A stretch of DNA of 64,000 bases from Bacteroidales bacterium (GCA_016284305.1 JAEEON010000060.1:1-64000); one strand, 5' to 3'. Shown: positions 44,857-55,329, counted from the first letter of the stretch. The notes: a model not told the origin generated them from the letters alone. A program made the numbers and translations.

Positions 44857-45903
44857 ATGAAAATTCGAGCCCTAGTCTTCGGTATTATCCTTGCCTCTCT
44901 ATTTCAGGCTTGCAGTACCGATGTTGATCTCTATGCCGACTACCAATCCATCCCCGTTGTTTATGGATTTATCAATCAAAAAGCCGACACGAACTATATC
45001 AAGATCACGAGAACGTTTTGCGGGACCAATGATGAACACATCAACGCCATTGAAGTGGCGGCTATTGCTGACTCAAGCAACTATCCGGACAAACTCGATG
45101 TCTTCTTCGAAGAACTGAAAAGCAGTTCGGGTCAACCTTTCGAGCCAACAGGACGCCGGTTTCAACTCGACACCCTGACCATCCACAATAAGAAAGAAGG
45201 CTTGTTTTACGCTCCTCACCAAAAACTGTATTACACGACGGAGCATTTCAACACCACCCAAAACAATGATAAGTACCGTTACAAGCTCACAGTGGTCAAG
45301 CCTGACGGCGAAAGGGTCACTTCTGAGTTAGATGTTATCGAAGGAGATATCTTTTTAGGTCAGGTTCTGATTCATTTTGAATCATTCCCGAGCGATAGGC
45401 ATTCGAGAATCATGTTCACTTCCACGGAAGAGGCCGTTCTTTATGAGATAGGAATGCAATTCAACTATTGGGAAGGACATGATGGGCAACCTCTGACACA
45501 AAAGCAAGTGTCGTGGTCATACGGTAGCCGTCCCATCGGTGCTTATGAGAAAATTGGAGATCTTGATAACTTATACGGTTTATCCTATTCAGTGAATGCG
45601 TTGTTCGATAAAATGAAACAAGCCATCGGGAATGACACTGTTTGGGACGCGAACCATCCCAACGTGGTTCGGTATATAGGTGATTTTTACATCTATATAT
45701 CGGCAGCAGGAAAAGACTTTTACAACTATTCCCAGTATCTTCAGACGATGCAGGGTGGGCTTAGTCTCTCAAATGAATACACTAATATCAAGGGCGGTTG
45801 TGGTTTCTTGTCGTCGCGAGTTTTTGTGAAGCACAAAGTTGAGTTGACATCAAGGGCCAAATACGACCTGTTCTCCTTGCCTTGGGGGTTCCGGGAACAG
45901 TAG
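44857..45903 (+). CDS. Lipoprotein of unknown function (DUF4249-like)
   Basis: MKIRALVFGIILASLFQACSTDVDLYADYQSIPVVYGFINQKADTNYIKITRTF; lipobox. Confidence 0.6.
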   Translation: MKIRALVFGIILASLFQACSTDVDLYADYQSIPVVYGFINQKADTNYIKITRTFCGTNDEHINAIEVAAIADSSNYPDKLDVFFEELKSSSGQPFEPTGRRFQLDTLTIHNKKEGLFYAPHQKLYYTTEHFNTTQNNDKYRYKLTVVKPDGERVTSELDVIEGDIFLGQVLIHFESFPSDRHSRIMFTSTEEAVLYEIGMQFNYWEGHDGQPLTQKQVSWSYGSRPIGAYEKIGDLDNLYGLSYSVNALFDKMKQAIGNDTVWDANHPNVVRYIGDFYIYISAAGKDFYNYSQYLQTMQGGLSLSNEYTNIKGGCGFLSSRVFVKHKVELTSRAKYDLFSLPWGFREQ

Positions 45904-45906
45904 GGC

Positions 45907-47073
45907 TTATTGATTTTCCTGTGCTTTTTTATCTTTTAACGATCCTTCAAAAATATCGAAACAGACAAACCGGCATTCCAGCGGACCGTTCCATACGGGA
46001 ATCTTTGCTGAGGGTTTGAGTCCCACATGTTTCAAGGCTACGGCGTCGTCGGTGATGAGCCAGCATTGATATCCCTTGAAGTTGTGTTTCAGTGTGTTGC
46101 CTATGTTTTCATAGACTTGGTCGATGTCATCCTCTTCCAGTCGGTCGCCATAGGGCGGGTTGATGATGACGATGCCGCCTTCTTCTGGTGGGGTGAGGTC
46201 TTCCATGTTTTTCTTCATCAGGTGGATATCGCGTTGAAGCCGGGCGTTGTCGATGTTGCCTTGTGCGATGGTGACAGCTTTTGGTGACCGGTCGGAGGCC
46301 CAGATCTCGTGCTCGAACTCGCAGATTTGGCTGTCTGCCTCGTCTTTGACGCGTTGCCATAGCTCAGGATCCCAGTCATCCCATTTCATGAAGCCCCATT
46401 GCTTACGGTAGTAGCCTGCGGGAATCTTCATGGCGAACATGGCCGCTTCAATGGGCAGGGTGCCCGAGCCACACATGCAGTCGAGGAAATTGCAGTCGGC
46501 CTTCCAACCTGAGAGTTGGATCAGGCCTGCGGCCAGCACTTCGTTCATCGGAGCTTTATCGACTTGTTTACGGTAGCCTCGGTGATGCAGGCTCTCGTTG
46601 GAGCTGTCGAAGAGGATCTGCACCTTGTCCTCGCGAATGTGCAGGTTGATGCGCAAATCGGGGTTGAGGGTGTTGATGCTCGGACGCGGTCCCATCTCCT
46701 CACGGAACTGATCAACGATGGCATCCTTGAGTTTCAGGGCGGCGTATTGTGAATGGGTAAAGAAACGGCCACTCGTCACGGCATCGACACAAAAGGTCTG
46801 ATCGGTGCGAAGCAGGTCCCACCATTGGATTTCCTGGGCTCTCTTGTAGAGTTCGTCAGGGTTTTTGGCAAAGAAGGTCTTGAAAGGCTTCAACACTTTC
46901 AGACCGGTGCGCACACAATAGTTGAGGCGGTACATCATCTCTTTGTTGCCTTCGCAGATGACCGCGCGGTGCATCACCCTCACATTCTTGGCTCCCAGAT
47001 TCTTGATTTCAGCGGCCAGCACGTCTTCGAGTCCGGCCACGGTCTTCGTTATGAGTTGGTAGTTGTCTTCCAT
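45907..47073 (-). CDS. THUMP domain class I SAM-dependent RNA methyltransferase (RlmL N-terminal-like)
   Basis: NLGAKNVRVMHRAVICEG; FLDCMCGSGTLPIEAAM; GGIVIINPPYGDRL. Confidence 0.9.
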   Translation of the reverse strand: MEDNYQLITKTVAGLEDVLAAEIKNLGAKNVRVMHRAVICEGNKEMMYRLNYCVRTGLKVLKPFKTFFAKNPDELYKRAQEIQWWDLLRTDQTFCVDAVTSGRFFTHSQYAALKLKDAIVDQFREEMGPRPSINTLNPDLRINLHIREDKVQILFDSSNESLHHRGYRKQVDKAPMNEVLAAGLIQLSGWKADCNFLDCMCGSGTLPIEAAMFAMKIPAGYYRKQWGFMKWDDWDPELWQRVKDEADSQICEFEHEIWASDRSPKAVTIAQGNIDNARLQRDIHLMKKNMEDLTPPEEGGIVIINPPYGDRLEEDDIDQVYENIGNTLKHNFKGYQCWLITDDAVALKHVGLKPSAKIPVWNGPLECRFVCFDIFEGSLKDKKAQENQ

Positions 47074-47109
47074 ACTCTATTGAATAAAATGACTTTGTGT
47101 TTGAAACTC

Positions 47110-47117
47110 CAAAGGTA
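47110..47117 (-). promoter_or_regulatory. Bacteroidetes -7 element (TACCTTTG) for the THUMP methyltransferase
   Basis: Minus-strand TACCTTTGG 36 nt upstream of the ATG. Confidence 0.5.
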
Positions 47118-47271
47118 CGTTTTTTTTGTTTCGTAGAGGATAACATATTTTATTCGTTAGCTTCACTTTCGAAAAATGATTTTTTTAAAATACTAATTCA
47201 TTTTTTTTGTATTTTAGCCGATTCGTTTTTGAATTGAAATGAAAAAAATGAAGAATTAATACAAAATAAAC

Positions 47272-49218
47272 ATGAGTAATACTTTTGATCCACGCGCCAA
47301 CTATGAGCTGACCATGCAACAGGCCGGTTATGTTGAGCGCAAAAAAGCCACTCAGGCCGATTATGACCGTATTGGTTTCATGTCGGGGTTGGAAGTGCAT
47401 CAGCAGATCAAGACCAAAGAGAAGCTGTTTTGCCATTGTCCCGCAGGAAGATTGAATAAGTTTGACGATTACGACGCCGAGCTGATCCGCCACATGCGTC
47501 CGACCCTTTCAGAGCTGGGTGAATATGACGGTACTGCCCTCATGGAATTCAAGACCAAGAAAGAGATCGTCTATCGTATCAATAACCATACGGCATGTAC
47601 CTACGACATCGACGACACTCCGCCGTTCCCCATCAACAAGGAGGCTTTGCACAACGCCATCATCATCTCGTTGCGTTCCAACCTCAACATCGTGGGTGAG
47701 GTTCATATCACCCGTAAGCAATATCTCGACGGTTCCATCCCGACGGGCTTCCAACGTACGGCCATCGTCGGCGTGGAGGGTCTGTTGAAGATGCCGAAGA
47801 AGAACATCCGTCTCATCCAGCTGAGCATCGAGGAAGATGCCTGCCGTGAGATTTCTGACATCGGTCACCGCCGCATCTATCAGACCGACCGTCTGGGCAT
47901 GCCTTTGATCGAGACCGTCACCTATCCCGACTGTGTGAATCCCGACGAGCTGAAGGAGACCTGCGAATACATCCGTTTCCTTGGCCGTTCCACGGGCTTG
48001 GTCCGCACGGGCATGGGCGCTGGACGTCAAGATGTCAACGTGAGCTGCAAGGGCGGTACCCGTGTCGAGCTCAAGGGCGTCCAGCATGCCAAGTGGATCC
48101 CCGAGCTGTCACACAATGAGTGCTTCCGCCAATGGTCGTTGGTTCAACTTCAGGAACGCCTGAACAAAGAGCTGAAGAAGAATGGTTGGAAAGTCGAAGT
48201 CGCCGATGTGGGCTTTAAGACCGACTATGCTCCGATATGCGACGCCAAAGCTGCCGATGGGGCTTTGAAGATTGTCCGTCTGCCTGGATTCCGCGGGGTG
48301 CTTTCGCACTTCACCCAACCGGGTAAGATGTTTGCCGACGAGATTGCCGACCGTTTGAAAGTCATCGCTTGTCTCGAACGTCCCAACATGCTTCATGATG
48401 AGATGCTGGAGCCTGTGCTTGAACCTTCCGTTTGGCATAAGTTGGGTAAGAAAGTCCATGCCACTGACAAGGATGCCTTGATCCTCATCTGGGGTCCCAA
48501 GAATGACATGCCTACCGCCATCGAAACTATCGAAGAACGTTGCCTCATGGCCTTCGATGGAGTGCCGAAAGAGACCCGTAAGGCGATCTGCAACGGCATC
48601 ACCATCTTCGAGCGTGTGCTCCCGGGTGCCGACCGTATGTATCCCGACACCGACTCGGCTCCTATTCCGCTTGACCCCAAGGAGATTGAAGCCATGAAGA
48701 AGGAAATCCCCTCGGAGATTATCGATCGTTATTACAAACTGATGGATTGGAACGTCCCACAAGACTGCTTCACGTATATCTTTGCCAAGAACTGGTTCCC
48801 GACGATGAACGACATTGTGGAGAAGCTTGGCGTGGATGGCCGTTTGATAGGCTGCTTCGTGGGGATGCGTCTTAAGAACCTGTTGTGCAAGAACCCGAAT
48901 AGTAAGTTCGGATACGACACGCTTTACAAGTTGTTTGCCTTCCTCAAGAAAGAGAAGCTCAACTACCGTCTTGCATGGAATATGGCTCCGACCTTGGTGG
49001 AGGATGCCGGCCTCGACATGAAAGAGGTGCTTCGCAAGATTGGATTCCGCCGGGCTTCCGAAGAGACCATCAACAAAAAACTTGATAAACTCATGACTGC
49101 TTACATCCCCAACAAGAAGTTCCATGCCGCTGTCAACAAGCGCAACTGGATCATGGGTCAGATGAAAGAAGCTGTGGGTAACATCGAATTGAAAGAATTA
49201 GCTAACACGATCAAATAA
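47272..49218 (+). CDS. gatE: Glutamyl-tRNA(Gln) amidotransferase subunit E (archaeal-type)
   Basis: 648 aa; GFMSGLEVHQQIKTKEKLFCHCPAGRL; DIDDTPPFPINKEAL; GMGAGRQDVNVSCKGGTRVELKGVQ; GatB/YqeY-like C-terminus. Confidence 0.92.
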   Translation: MSNTFDPRANYELTMQQAGYVERKKATQADYDRIGFMSGLEVHQQIKTKEKLFCHCPAGRLNKFDDYDAELIRHMRPTLSELGEYDGTALMEFKTKKEIVYRINNHTACTYDIDDTPPFPINKEALHNAIIISLRSNLNIVGEVHITRKQYLDGSIPTGFQRTAIVGVEGLLKMPKKNIRLIQLSIEEDACREISDIGHRRIYQTDRLGMPLIETVTYPDCVNPDELKETCEYIRFLGRSTGLVRTGMGAGRQDVNVSCKGGTRVELKGVQHAKWIPELSHNECFRQWSLVQLQERLNKELKKNGWKVEVADVGFKTDYAPICDAKAADGALKIVRLPGFRGVLSHFTQPGKMFADEIADRLKVIACLERPNMLHDEMLEPVLEPSVWHKLGKKVHATDKDALILIWGPKNDMPTAIETIEERCLMAFDGVPKETRKAICNGITIFERVLPGADRMYPDTDSAPIPLDPKEIEAMKKEIPSEIIDRYYKLMDWNVPQDCFTYIFAKNWFPTMNDIVEKLGVDGRLIGCFVGMRLKNLLCKNPNSKFGYDTLYKLFAFLKKEKLNYRLAWNMAPTLVEDAGLDMKEVLRKIGFRRASEETINKKLDKLMTAYIPNKKFHAAVNKRNWIMGQMKEAVGNIELKELANTIK

Positions 49219-49225
49219 GAAGAAC

Positions 49226-50614
49226 ATGGCTGAAGATTTTTTCCAAGGATATTGGGGTGCTTCGTTGGAGGTGCTCAAGAAATATAACTGCCGCGTGTGG
49301 AGTCAGGCCGAATGCCAGACTACGGGCGGGCTTTTCAAAGGCACGATTCTGCCACGTGCCGCCTTCCAGGACGATCAGCATATCGTGATGAAGGTTAACA
49401 CGGGTTACAACATCGGTGTCGATATCAGCACCATCACTGGTATGGTCGAGACCGACTACAAGAAGGCTAACTACCACATCCCGGAGAAGGAATTCCCCTA
49501 TACTGAGGGACTTCCTCACGTGAAGTTGTTGGGTACGGGTGGAACCATCGCCTCGCGTTTGGACTACCGCACGGGTGCTGTGATTCCTGCCTTCTCGCCT
49601 GGCGAGCTCTACGGTGCTGTGCCGGAGTTGGCCGACATCTGCAACCTCGACACCGAGAAGGTGTTTGCCGTGTTCTCCGAGAACATGTTGCCTAAGGAGT
49701 ACATCGCCTTGGCCAAGAAGATTGGTGAGGAGATCCGGAACGGCATCGACGGCATTGTCATCGGCCACGGCACTGATACCCTGGCCCACACTGCCGCTGC
49801 CTTGACTTTCATGTGCCAGAACCTCCCTGTTCCGATTGTCTTAGTCGGCTCACAGCGTTCGTCAGACCGTCCGTCGTCAGATGCCGCCTTGAACCTGATG
49901 CACGCCATGACTGCTGCCGGTCACGGTGATGTTGCCGAGGTGATGGTTTGCATGTTTGGTCCCACCTCTGATGAATATGGCTTCCTGCACCGTGGCACTC
50001 GTGTGCGTAAGATGCACTCCAGTTACCGTTCCACCTTCCGTACCATCGGTGACACGCCAGTGGCTACCGTGGATCGCAAACGTGGCGTGGTGCCCATCAA
50101 GGACGAGTACAACCATCGCCGCGCTGACCGCGACGTGAAGATCATCCCCACTTTCGACGACCGTGTGGCCATCCTTTACTACTATCCTGGTATGAAACCC
50201 GATGTGCTCGACGCTTTGGTTGACAATGGATACAAGGGTATCATTTGGGACGGCACTGGACTGGGTCACGTCAACCGCGGTATGTTCGATTCCATCCAAC
50301 GTGCCACCGAAAAAGGCGTCCACCAGTACATGACGGTGCAAACCGTTTGGGGCTATGCACACATGTTCGTCTATGATACGGGTCGCGACTTGATGAACCG
50401 TGGCATCATCCCGGCAGGCAACATGCTTGCTGAGACTGCTTACATCAAGTTGGGATGGGCTTTGGGCCAGACCCAGGATAGGGAAGAGGTCAAGAAGATC
50501 ATGCTCACCCCGATCAACAGCGAGATTACGCCTCGCGAGCCTTACAACGGCTACCTCGTATATCAGGGCGGAGTGCCTGAGGTTGAGGAGTTTATCCGCA
50601 AAGTCCATAAATAA
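49226..50614 (+). CDS. gatD: Glutamyl-tRNA(Gln) amidotransferase subunit D (archaeal-type, asparaginase-like)
   Basis: About 95 aa N-terminal domain preceding LGTGGTIASRLDYRTGAV; GHGTDTLAHTAAALTF; adjacent to gatE. Confidence 0.92.
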   Translation: MAEDFFQGYWGASLEVLKKYNCRVWSQAECQTTGGLFKGTILPRAAFQDDQHIVMKVNTGYNIGVDISTITGMVETDYKKANYHIPEKEFPYTEGLPHVKLLGTGGTIASRLDYRTGAVIPAFSPGELYGAVPELADICNLDTEKVFAVFSENMLPKEYIALAKKIGEEIRNGIDGIVIGHGTDTLAHTAAALTFMCQNLPVPIVLVGSQRSSDRPSSDAALNLMHAMTAAGHGDVAEVMVCMFGPTSDEYGFLHRGTRVRKMHSSYRSTFRTIGDTPVATVDRKRGVVPIKDEYNHRRADRDVKIIPTFDDRVAILYYYPGMKPDVLDALVDNGYKGIIWDGTGLGHVNRGMFDSIQRATEKGVHQYMTVQTVWGYAHMFVYDTGRDLMNRGIIPAGNMLAETAYIKLGWALGQTQDREEVKKIMLTPINSEITPREPYNGYLVYQGGVPEVEEFIRKVHK

Positions 50615-50656
50615 GTTGCATGGAAGCAAGATGAGTCAGAATAAACAAAAGCAATT

Positions 50657-50695
50657 AACGAAGGGTGGCTAACAAGCCACCCTTCGTTGTTTTTT
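50657..50695 (+). terminator. Rho-independent terminator of the gatE-gatD operon
   Basis: Perfect 14-bp stem AACGAAGGGTGGCT-AACA-AGCCACCCTTCGTT followed by GTTTTTT. Confidence 0.93.
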
Positions 50696-50714
50696 ATAAA
50701 GTATGATTTTCATA

Positions 50715-50745
50715 TTGGAAACCCCAATTTTTTATCGTACCTTTG
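50715..50745 (+). promoter_or_regulatory. Bacteroidetes promoter for the methylmalonyl-CoA epimerase/decarboxylase operon
   Basis: TTG (50715-50717) - N20 - TACCTTTG (50738-50745). Confidence 0.65.
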
Positions 50746-50795
50746 CACCGATTTCTAAAATACGTATTTTTTAATTTAATTTATTCGAATAAATC

Positions 50796-51212
50796 ATGAA
50801 TCCTACCCACATTGAACACATCGGAATTGCTGTCACCAGTTTGGAAGATTCCATTCCGTTCTTCGAGACTTTGCTTGGCACCAAATGCTATGCTATCGAA
50901 GAAGTTGCCGATCAGAAAGTGAAGACTGCATTCTTGCGTTGCGGTCAGACCAAGATTGAGTTGCTGGAACCCACCAGCGAAGAGAGCACCATCGCCAAAT
51001 TCATTGCGAACAACAACGGCCGTGGCGGCATGCACCACATCGCTTTTGCAGTGGAGAACATCGAAGGTCATCTTGAAGAAGCCAAGGAACTGGGCATCCG
51101 TCTCATCGACCAGGCTCCTCGTGGTGGCGCTGAAGGCCTCAGCATCGCCTTCTTACACCCAAAATCCACGTTTGGTGTGTTGACTGAACTTTGCGAAAAC
51201 AAAAACAAATAA
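50796..51212 (+). CDS. mce: Methylmalonyl-CoA epimerase
   Basis: HIEHIGIAVTSLEDSIPFFETLLG; GGMHHIAFAVENIEGHLEEAKELGIRLIDQAPRGGAEGLSIAFLHPKSTFGVLTELCE. Confidence 0.95.
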   Translation: MNPTHIEHIGIAVTSLEDSIPFFETLLGTKCYAIEEVADQKVKTAFLRCGQTKIELLEPTSEESTIAKFIANNNGRGGMHHIAFAVENIEGHLEEAKELGIRLIDQAPRGGAEGLSIAFLHPKSTFGVLTELCENKNK

Positions 51213-51222
51213 ACCATAGATC

Positions 51223-52782
51223 ATGTTAATAGAACAGAAAATCCAGGAATTGCTGGAAAAGCGCGGTGAGGCCCGTCTCGGTGGCGGCCAGAAGCGCATC
51301 GACTCCCAACATGCCAAAGGCAAGATGACGGCACGTGAGCGTATCGCCATCCTGCTCGACGAAGGCAGCTTCGAAGAGACTGACATGTTCGTGACCCATC
51401 GCACTGTCGATTTTGGTCTCGACAAGCAGCAGTATCTCGGCGACGGTGTCGTCACAGGTCATGGTACCATCGACGGCCGTGTCGTTTATGTTTACGCTCA
51501 GGACTTCACCGTGTTCGGTGGTGCTTTGAGTGAGACCATGTCGCTGAAGATCTGTAAGGTGATGGACCAGGCCATGAAGGTCGGCGCTCCTGTCATCGGC
51601 ATCTGCGACTCAGGCGGTGCCCGTATCCAGGAGGGTTCCCGCTCCCTCGCCGGTTACGCTGAGATCTTCCAACGCAACATCAATGCTTCAGGTGTCATCC
51701 CCCAAATCTCGGCTATTTTCGGTCCTTGCGCCGGTGGTGCCGTGTATTCTCCTGCGCTTACCGACTTCATCATCATGACCAATGCGGGCAGCTACATGTT
51801 CCTCACTGGCCCGAAAGTCGTTAAGACCGTCATTGGTGAAGATGTCAGCACCGACGACCTCGGTGGTGCTCGTATCCACTCACAGAAGTCAGGTGTGGCT
51901 CATTTTGCCGCCGAAAGCGAAGAAGAAGGTCTGGCCATCATCCGTCGCCTTATCTCCTTCATCCCTCAAAACAACATGGAGAATCCTCCGATTGTTGAAT
52001 GCAATGACCCCGTGGACCGTATGGAGGATGCGCTCAACCAGATCATCCCTGACAACCCGAACAAGCCTTACAACGTGGGTGACATCATCACTGCCATCGT
52101 TGACAACGGCGACTTCCTTGAGATTCACAAGAATTATGCGAAGAACATCATCGTCGGTTTTGCCCGTTTCGACGGCATGCCGGTCGGTATCGTGGCCAAC
52201 AACCCGGCTTTCTTCGCCGGTGTGCTCGACTGCGACGCTTCCCGTAAGGGCGCTCGTTTCGTCCGTTTCTGCGACGCCTTCAACATCCCGATCGTGACCT
52301 TGGTCGATGTCCCTGGCTTCCTGCCTGGCACGGGTCAAGAGTACAACGGTATCATCGTCCATGGCGCCAAGTTGCTTTACGCCTATGGCGAATCGACCGT
52401 TCCGAAGGTCACCGTCACCCTGCGTAAGTCCTACGGCGGTTCTCACCTCGTGATGGGTTGCAAGCAGCTGCGCAACGACGTCAACTATGCTTGGCCGACC
52501 GCCGAAATCGCCGTCATGGGTGCCAGCGGTGCCGTTGAGGTGCTTGATGGCAAGAAGATCTCCGAGATCGAGAACCCAGAAGAACGTGCCGAGTTTGTTG
52601 CCAAGAAGGTGGATGAATACACCAAGAAGTTCGCCAACCCATACGAGGCTGCCAAGTTCGGCTATATCGACGACGTCATCGAACCGCGCAACACCCGTTT
52701 CCGTGTCATCCGTGCCCTGCGCACCCTTGAGACGAAGCGCCTCGCCAACCCCGAGAAGAAACATTCGAACATCCCGCTGTAA
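51223..52782 (+). CDS. mmdA: Acyl-CoA carboxylase/methylmalonyl-CoA decarboxylase alpha (carboxyltransferase) subunit
   Basis: [58 protein letters not shown]. Confidence 0.93.
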   Translation: MLIEQKIQELLEKRGEARLGGGQKRIDSQHAKGKMTARERIAILLDEGSFEETDMFVTHRTVDFGLDKQQYLGDGVVTGHGTIDGRVVYVYAQDFTVFGGALSETMSLKICKVMDQAMKVGAPVIGICDSGGARIQEGSRSLAGYAEIFQRNINASGVIPQISAIFGPCAGGAVYSPALTDFIIMTNAGSYMFLTGPKVVKTVIGEDVSTDDLGGARIHSQKSGVAHFAAESEEEGLAIIRRLISFIPQNNMENPPIVECNDPVDRMEDALNQIIPDNPNKPYNVGDIITAIVDNGDFLEIHKNYAKNIIVGFARFDGMPVGIVANNPAFFAGVLDCDASRKGARFVRFCDAFNIPIVTLVDVPGFLPGTGQEYNGIIVHGAKLLYAYGESTVPKVTVTLRKSYGGSHLVMGCKQLRNDVNYAWPTAEIAVMGASGAVEVLDGKKISEIENPEERAEFVAKKVDEYTKKFANPYEAAKFGYIDDVIEPRNTRFRVIRALRTLETKRLANPEKKHSNIPL

Positions 52783-52797
52783 CCGTAAATCTTTGAA

Positions 52798-53178
52798 GTG
52801 ATGAACCTGTTACACATACAAGTATTACTGGCGCACGAGCCTTGGGTCTATACCAAAGGCTGGATCGTCACCATTGCGGGATTTCTCATCGTCATCATTG
52901 CCCTTTTCATCCTCTCGTACATCTTCCGTGGCGTCGCTGCCTATTTCATGAAGAAAGACGAGAAGAAGAACACCCCCAAGGTGATTGAGAAACCGAAAGA
53001 CAAGCCAACGGTAAAGGCTGCCGAGGGTGAGATCCCGAACGAGGTGCTTACCGCCATCGGCATGGCTTTGTATCTCTCTACCAATCTTCACGATGAAGAG
53101 AGCAATGTGATCACCATTGAAAGAAGGAACACTTCTTGGAACGACAAAAATTACGGAGTTAGACACTGGAAACGTTAA
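52798..53178 (+). CDS. OadG-family decarboxylase gamma/delta subunit
   Basis: Single TM protein with charged C-terminal half; position between carboxyltransferase and biotin carrier genes. Confidence 0.75.
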   Translation: MMNLLHIQVLLAHEPWVYTKGWIVTIAGFLIVIIALFILSYIFRGVAAYFMKKDEKKNTPKVIEKPKDKPTVKAAEGEIPNEVLTAIGMALYLSTNLHDEESNVITIERRNTSWNDKNYGVRHWKR

Positions 53179-53190
53179 TCTTTAGAAGCA

Positions 53191-53628
53191 ATGAAAAAAT
53201 TCAAATTCACCATTAGTGGTAAACCATACGAAGTGGAAGTCCAGAACATTGAGGGCAACCTCGCCACGGTCAATGTGAACGGGACGGAATATAAAGTGGA
53301 GATGGAAGAACAGGCCGCTCCGGTGGTCGCTCCTGTGGCTCGTCCTGCTGCCAAGCCTGCTGCGACGCAGAGCCAGAGTGCCGCTCCGAAACCTGCTGCC
53401 GCTGTCGGTGGCGCAGGTTACAAGATGGCCGCCCCGCTTCCAGGCACCATCATGCAGATCTTCGTCAAACAAGGCGACACCGTCAGTAAAGGCGACAAGC
53501 TGCTGATGTACGAAGCCATGAAGATGGAAAACAACCTGCTGGCCGAGACCGACGGTACCATTACCGCCGTCAACTGCCGCCAAGGCGACAATGTGCTCCA
53601 AGGTGATGTATTAATCGTAATTGGATAA
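53191..53628 (+). CDS. mmdC: Biotin carrier subunit of the decarboxylase
   Basis: Ala/Pro-rich linker then biotinylation motif YEAMKMENNLLAETDGTI. Confidence 0.92.
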   Translation: MKKFKFTISGKPYEVEVQNIEGNLATVNVNGTEYKVEMEEQAAPVVAPVARPAAKPAATQSQSAAPKPAAAVGGAGYKMAAPLPGTIMQIFVKQGDTVSKGDKLLMYEAMKMENNLLAETDGTITAVNCRQGDNVLQGDVLIVIG

Positions 53629-53632
53629 GGCC

Positions 53633-55306
53633 ATGTTGGGAAAGAAAAGCATTTATAGAAGACCAGTCGTCATCCTTGCGTCGTTGGTCGTCTTATTCCT
53701 GCTGAACATGGCGGTGGTCAACAACCCGACCTTCGCTACCAGGATAAGCGACTTGACGGAGCAGACGGAGACGGTCACCGAGATGAGCGTTGACGAGAGC
53801 AACGCCCAGCTGGCTGAGGTCGCCGACAGCATGGTGGAAGAACAAGAACCCGTGCAGGTGATCAACGCCCCTGAACAAGACATGTCGAGCCATGCCCAGC
53901 TGAAGGACGGCTTGCTTAAGTTCTGGACCCTCACCGGCTTCAGAAACTGCAAGATCGGAAACATCATCATGATCTTCGTGGGTATCCTCTTCATCTTCCT
54001 CGCCGTGCGCTTTGAGTTCGAACCGATGCTGCTCATCCCTATCGGGACGGGTATCATCATTGGCAACATCCCCTTCTTCCAGGGCTATGGTATCAGCCTG
54101 GCAGAAGGTATTGCCAACCTGCAGGCCATGATGGATGCGGGCACGCTGAACATGGACATGAACACTGCAAAAGCTTTGTTGGTGAGTGTCTTTGGCGATA
54201 ACCCTGGCGACAAGCACATGGTACTCAGTGAGGCCATCAAGTCAGTCGAACATCTTAACATGTCTGACTTTGGTCTGTCCAATCATGACATTGAAAGCGT
54301 GAAGGGTCTGATGACCAGCGTGTTCCAAAATGGCGAGTTGAACCTCCAGACGGGTCTCTACCAAAAAGGCAGTGTGCTTAACTACCTGTATTTTGGTGTG
54401 ACTTCAGGTGTTTATCCACCATTGATTTTCTTGGGCATCGGTGCCATGACCGACTTCTCGTCGCTCATCGCCAACCCCAAGCTGATGGTCCTCGGTGCCG
54501 CCGCTCAGCTCGGCGTGTTCCTCACCTTCATCGGTGCTTTGTACCTCGGCTTCAACTTGCGTGAGGCTGGTGCCATCGGCATCATCGGTGGTGCTGACGG
54601 TCCTACCGCCATCTTCCTTTCTTCACGTTTGGCCAACGGAACCAACGGCACACGAAACCTCATCGGACCTATCGCCATCGCAGCCTATTCCTACATGGCT
54701 TTGGTGCCGGTGATTCAACCGCCTATTATCCGTTTGCTGACTTCGAAGAAAGAACGTTTGATCAAGATGAAAGCTCCTCGTATGGTCAACAAGACCGAGA
54801 AGATCATGTTCCCCATTGTCGGCCTCATTCTGACGACCTTCATCAGCCCCACGGCCTTGCCGCTGTTGGGTATGTTGTTCTTCGGTAACATCATCAAGGA
54901 GTCGGGTGTCGTGAAGCGTTTGCAGAACACGGCTGCCAACCCGTTGATTGACATTGTGACCATCATCTTGGGTCTCACCGTGGGTGCCTCCACCCAAGCT
55001 TCGGTGTTCTTGACCTCCAGTTCCATCAAGATATTCGTCCTTGGTGCTTGTTCGTTTGCCGTGGCTACGGCAGGCGGTTTGCTGGGTGCCAAGTTGATGA
55101 ATGTCTTCCTCAAGGAGAAGATCAACCCGATGATTGGTGCCGCTGGTGTTTCGGCTGTGCCGGACAGCGCACGTGTTGTCGAGGTGGAAGGTCAGAAGTA
55201 CGATCCATCGAACCACCTGCTCATGCACGCCATGGCTCCGAACGTCTCAGGCGTTATCGGATCGGCTGTCGCAGCTGGTGTGATGATGTCATTCCTCATG
55301 ATGTAA
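53633..55306 (+). CDS. mmdB: Sodium ion-translocating decarboxylase beta subunit, with extended N-terminus and inserted segment
   Basis: GVYPPLIFLGIGAMTDFSSLIANPKLMVLGAAAQLGVF; GAIGIIGGADGPTAIFLSSRLA; GVSAVPDSARV. Confidence 0.93.
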   Translation: MLGKKSIYRRPVVILASLVVLFLLNMAVVNNPTFATRISDLTEQTETVTEMSVDESNAQLAEVADSMVEEQEPVQVINAPEQDMSSHAQLKDGLLKFWTLTGFRNCKIGNIIMIFVGILFIFLAVRFEFEPMLLIPIGTGIIIGNIPFFQGYGISLAEGIANLQAMMDAGTLNMDMNTAKALLVSVFGDNPGDKHMVLSEAIKSVEHLNMSDFGLSNHDIESVKGLMTSVFQNGELNLQTGLYQKGSVLNYLYFGVTSGVYPPLIFLGIGAMTDFSSLIANPKLMVLGAAAQLGVFLTFIGALYLGFNLREAGAIGIIGGADGPTAIFLSSRLANGTNGTRNLIGPIAIAAYSYMALVPVIQPPIIRLLTSKKERLIKMKAPRMVNKTEKIMFPIVGLILTTFISPTALPLLGMLFFGNIIKESGVVKRLQNTAANPLIDIVTIILGLTVGASTQASVFLTSSSIKIFVLGACSFAVATAGGLLGAKLMNVFLKEKINPMIGAAGVSAVPDSARVVEVEGQKYDPSNHLLMHAMAPNVSGVIGSAVAAGVMMSFLMM

Positions 55307-55329
55307 ACCTTCTTGAGGTGAAAAAGAAA

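Noticed and set aside
49226-50614. Annotation as a plain L-asparaginase
   Set aside because: Long N-terminal extension and tight linkage to a GatE-like gene favour GatD.
51889-52764. 291-aa minus-strand ORF antisense to the carboxyltransferase gene
   Set aside because: Shadow ORF caused by biased codon usage in mmdA.
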